A DNA stretch of 6,459 bases from Dysgonamonadaceae bacterium (GTDB taxonomy: Bacteria > Bacteroidota > Bacteroidia > Bacteroidales > Azobacteroidaceae). Shown piece by piece: positions 6,202-6,459 of the stretch (the first letter of the stretch is position 1; each line of letters starts with the position of its first letter). The notes below the pieces were generated by a model. It worked only from the letters and a program-made list of their open reading frames with translations. It had not been told where the DNA came from and made no database searches. The DNA is taken from contig JAIRMF010000145.1 in assembly GCA_031258895.1 (NCBI GenBank), forward strand, positions 1 through 6,459, written 5' to 3'. The translations under genes were made by a program, and so were the position numbers.

Positions 6202-6459
<258 letters not shown>

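Overview
The window looks like a chromosomal segment of a Bacteroidales-type Bacteroidota. The reasons are a short DUF721 gene overlapping recF, the lysS-gpsA adjacency, several SUMF1-fold proteins close together, and starts without clear Shine-Dalgarno sequences. This assignment rests on recalled gene order and protein style, not on a database search.

Layout. Bases 3-740 (+) hold the 3' part of a SUMF1/C-type-lectin-fold gene that enters from the left edge. All other genes lie on the minus strand and point back towards it. From right to left they are: the 3' end of lysS (6202-6459), gpsA (5189-6184), a two-TM sensor histidine kinase (3859-5178), a 105-base intergenic region with an inverted repeat, a tetraheme NapC/NrfH-type cytochrome fused to a SUMF1-like domain (2182-3753), recF (1082-2179) and a DUF721/DciA-like gene (792-1085). 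The last three are tightly packed, with a 2-base gap and then a 4-base ATGA overlap, so they are probably co-transcribed. The convergent junction (741-791) holds an imperfect palindrome and a T-run on the minus strand.

Main discovery candidate. The last ~115 coding bases of the left-edge gene look like the variable region (VR) of a diversity-generating retroelement (DGR). The block is about 70% GC, against about 42% upstream in the same gene. Fifteen codons there have the form NNC or NNT, as expected if AAC/AAT codons of a template repeat had been mutated at their adenines. They are spaced between conserved invariant codons of the C-type-lectin fold. No template repeat or reverse transcriptase lies in this window, so this would be a remote target, or the rest of the cassette lies to the left.

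Second candidate. The cytochrome-SUMF1 fusion places a membrane-anchored tetraheme quinol-oxidising-type module on an extracytoplasmic SUMF1-like domain that lacks both catalytic cysteines of formylglycine-generating enzyme. It sits directly upstream of the replication/repair genes recF and DUF721. The remaining genes are ordinary: lipid precursor synthesis (gpsA), translation (lysS) and signal transduction (an orphan kinase).
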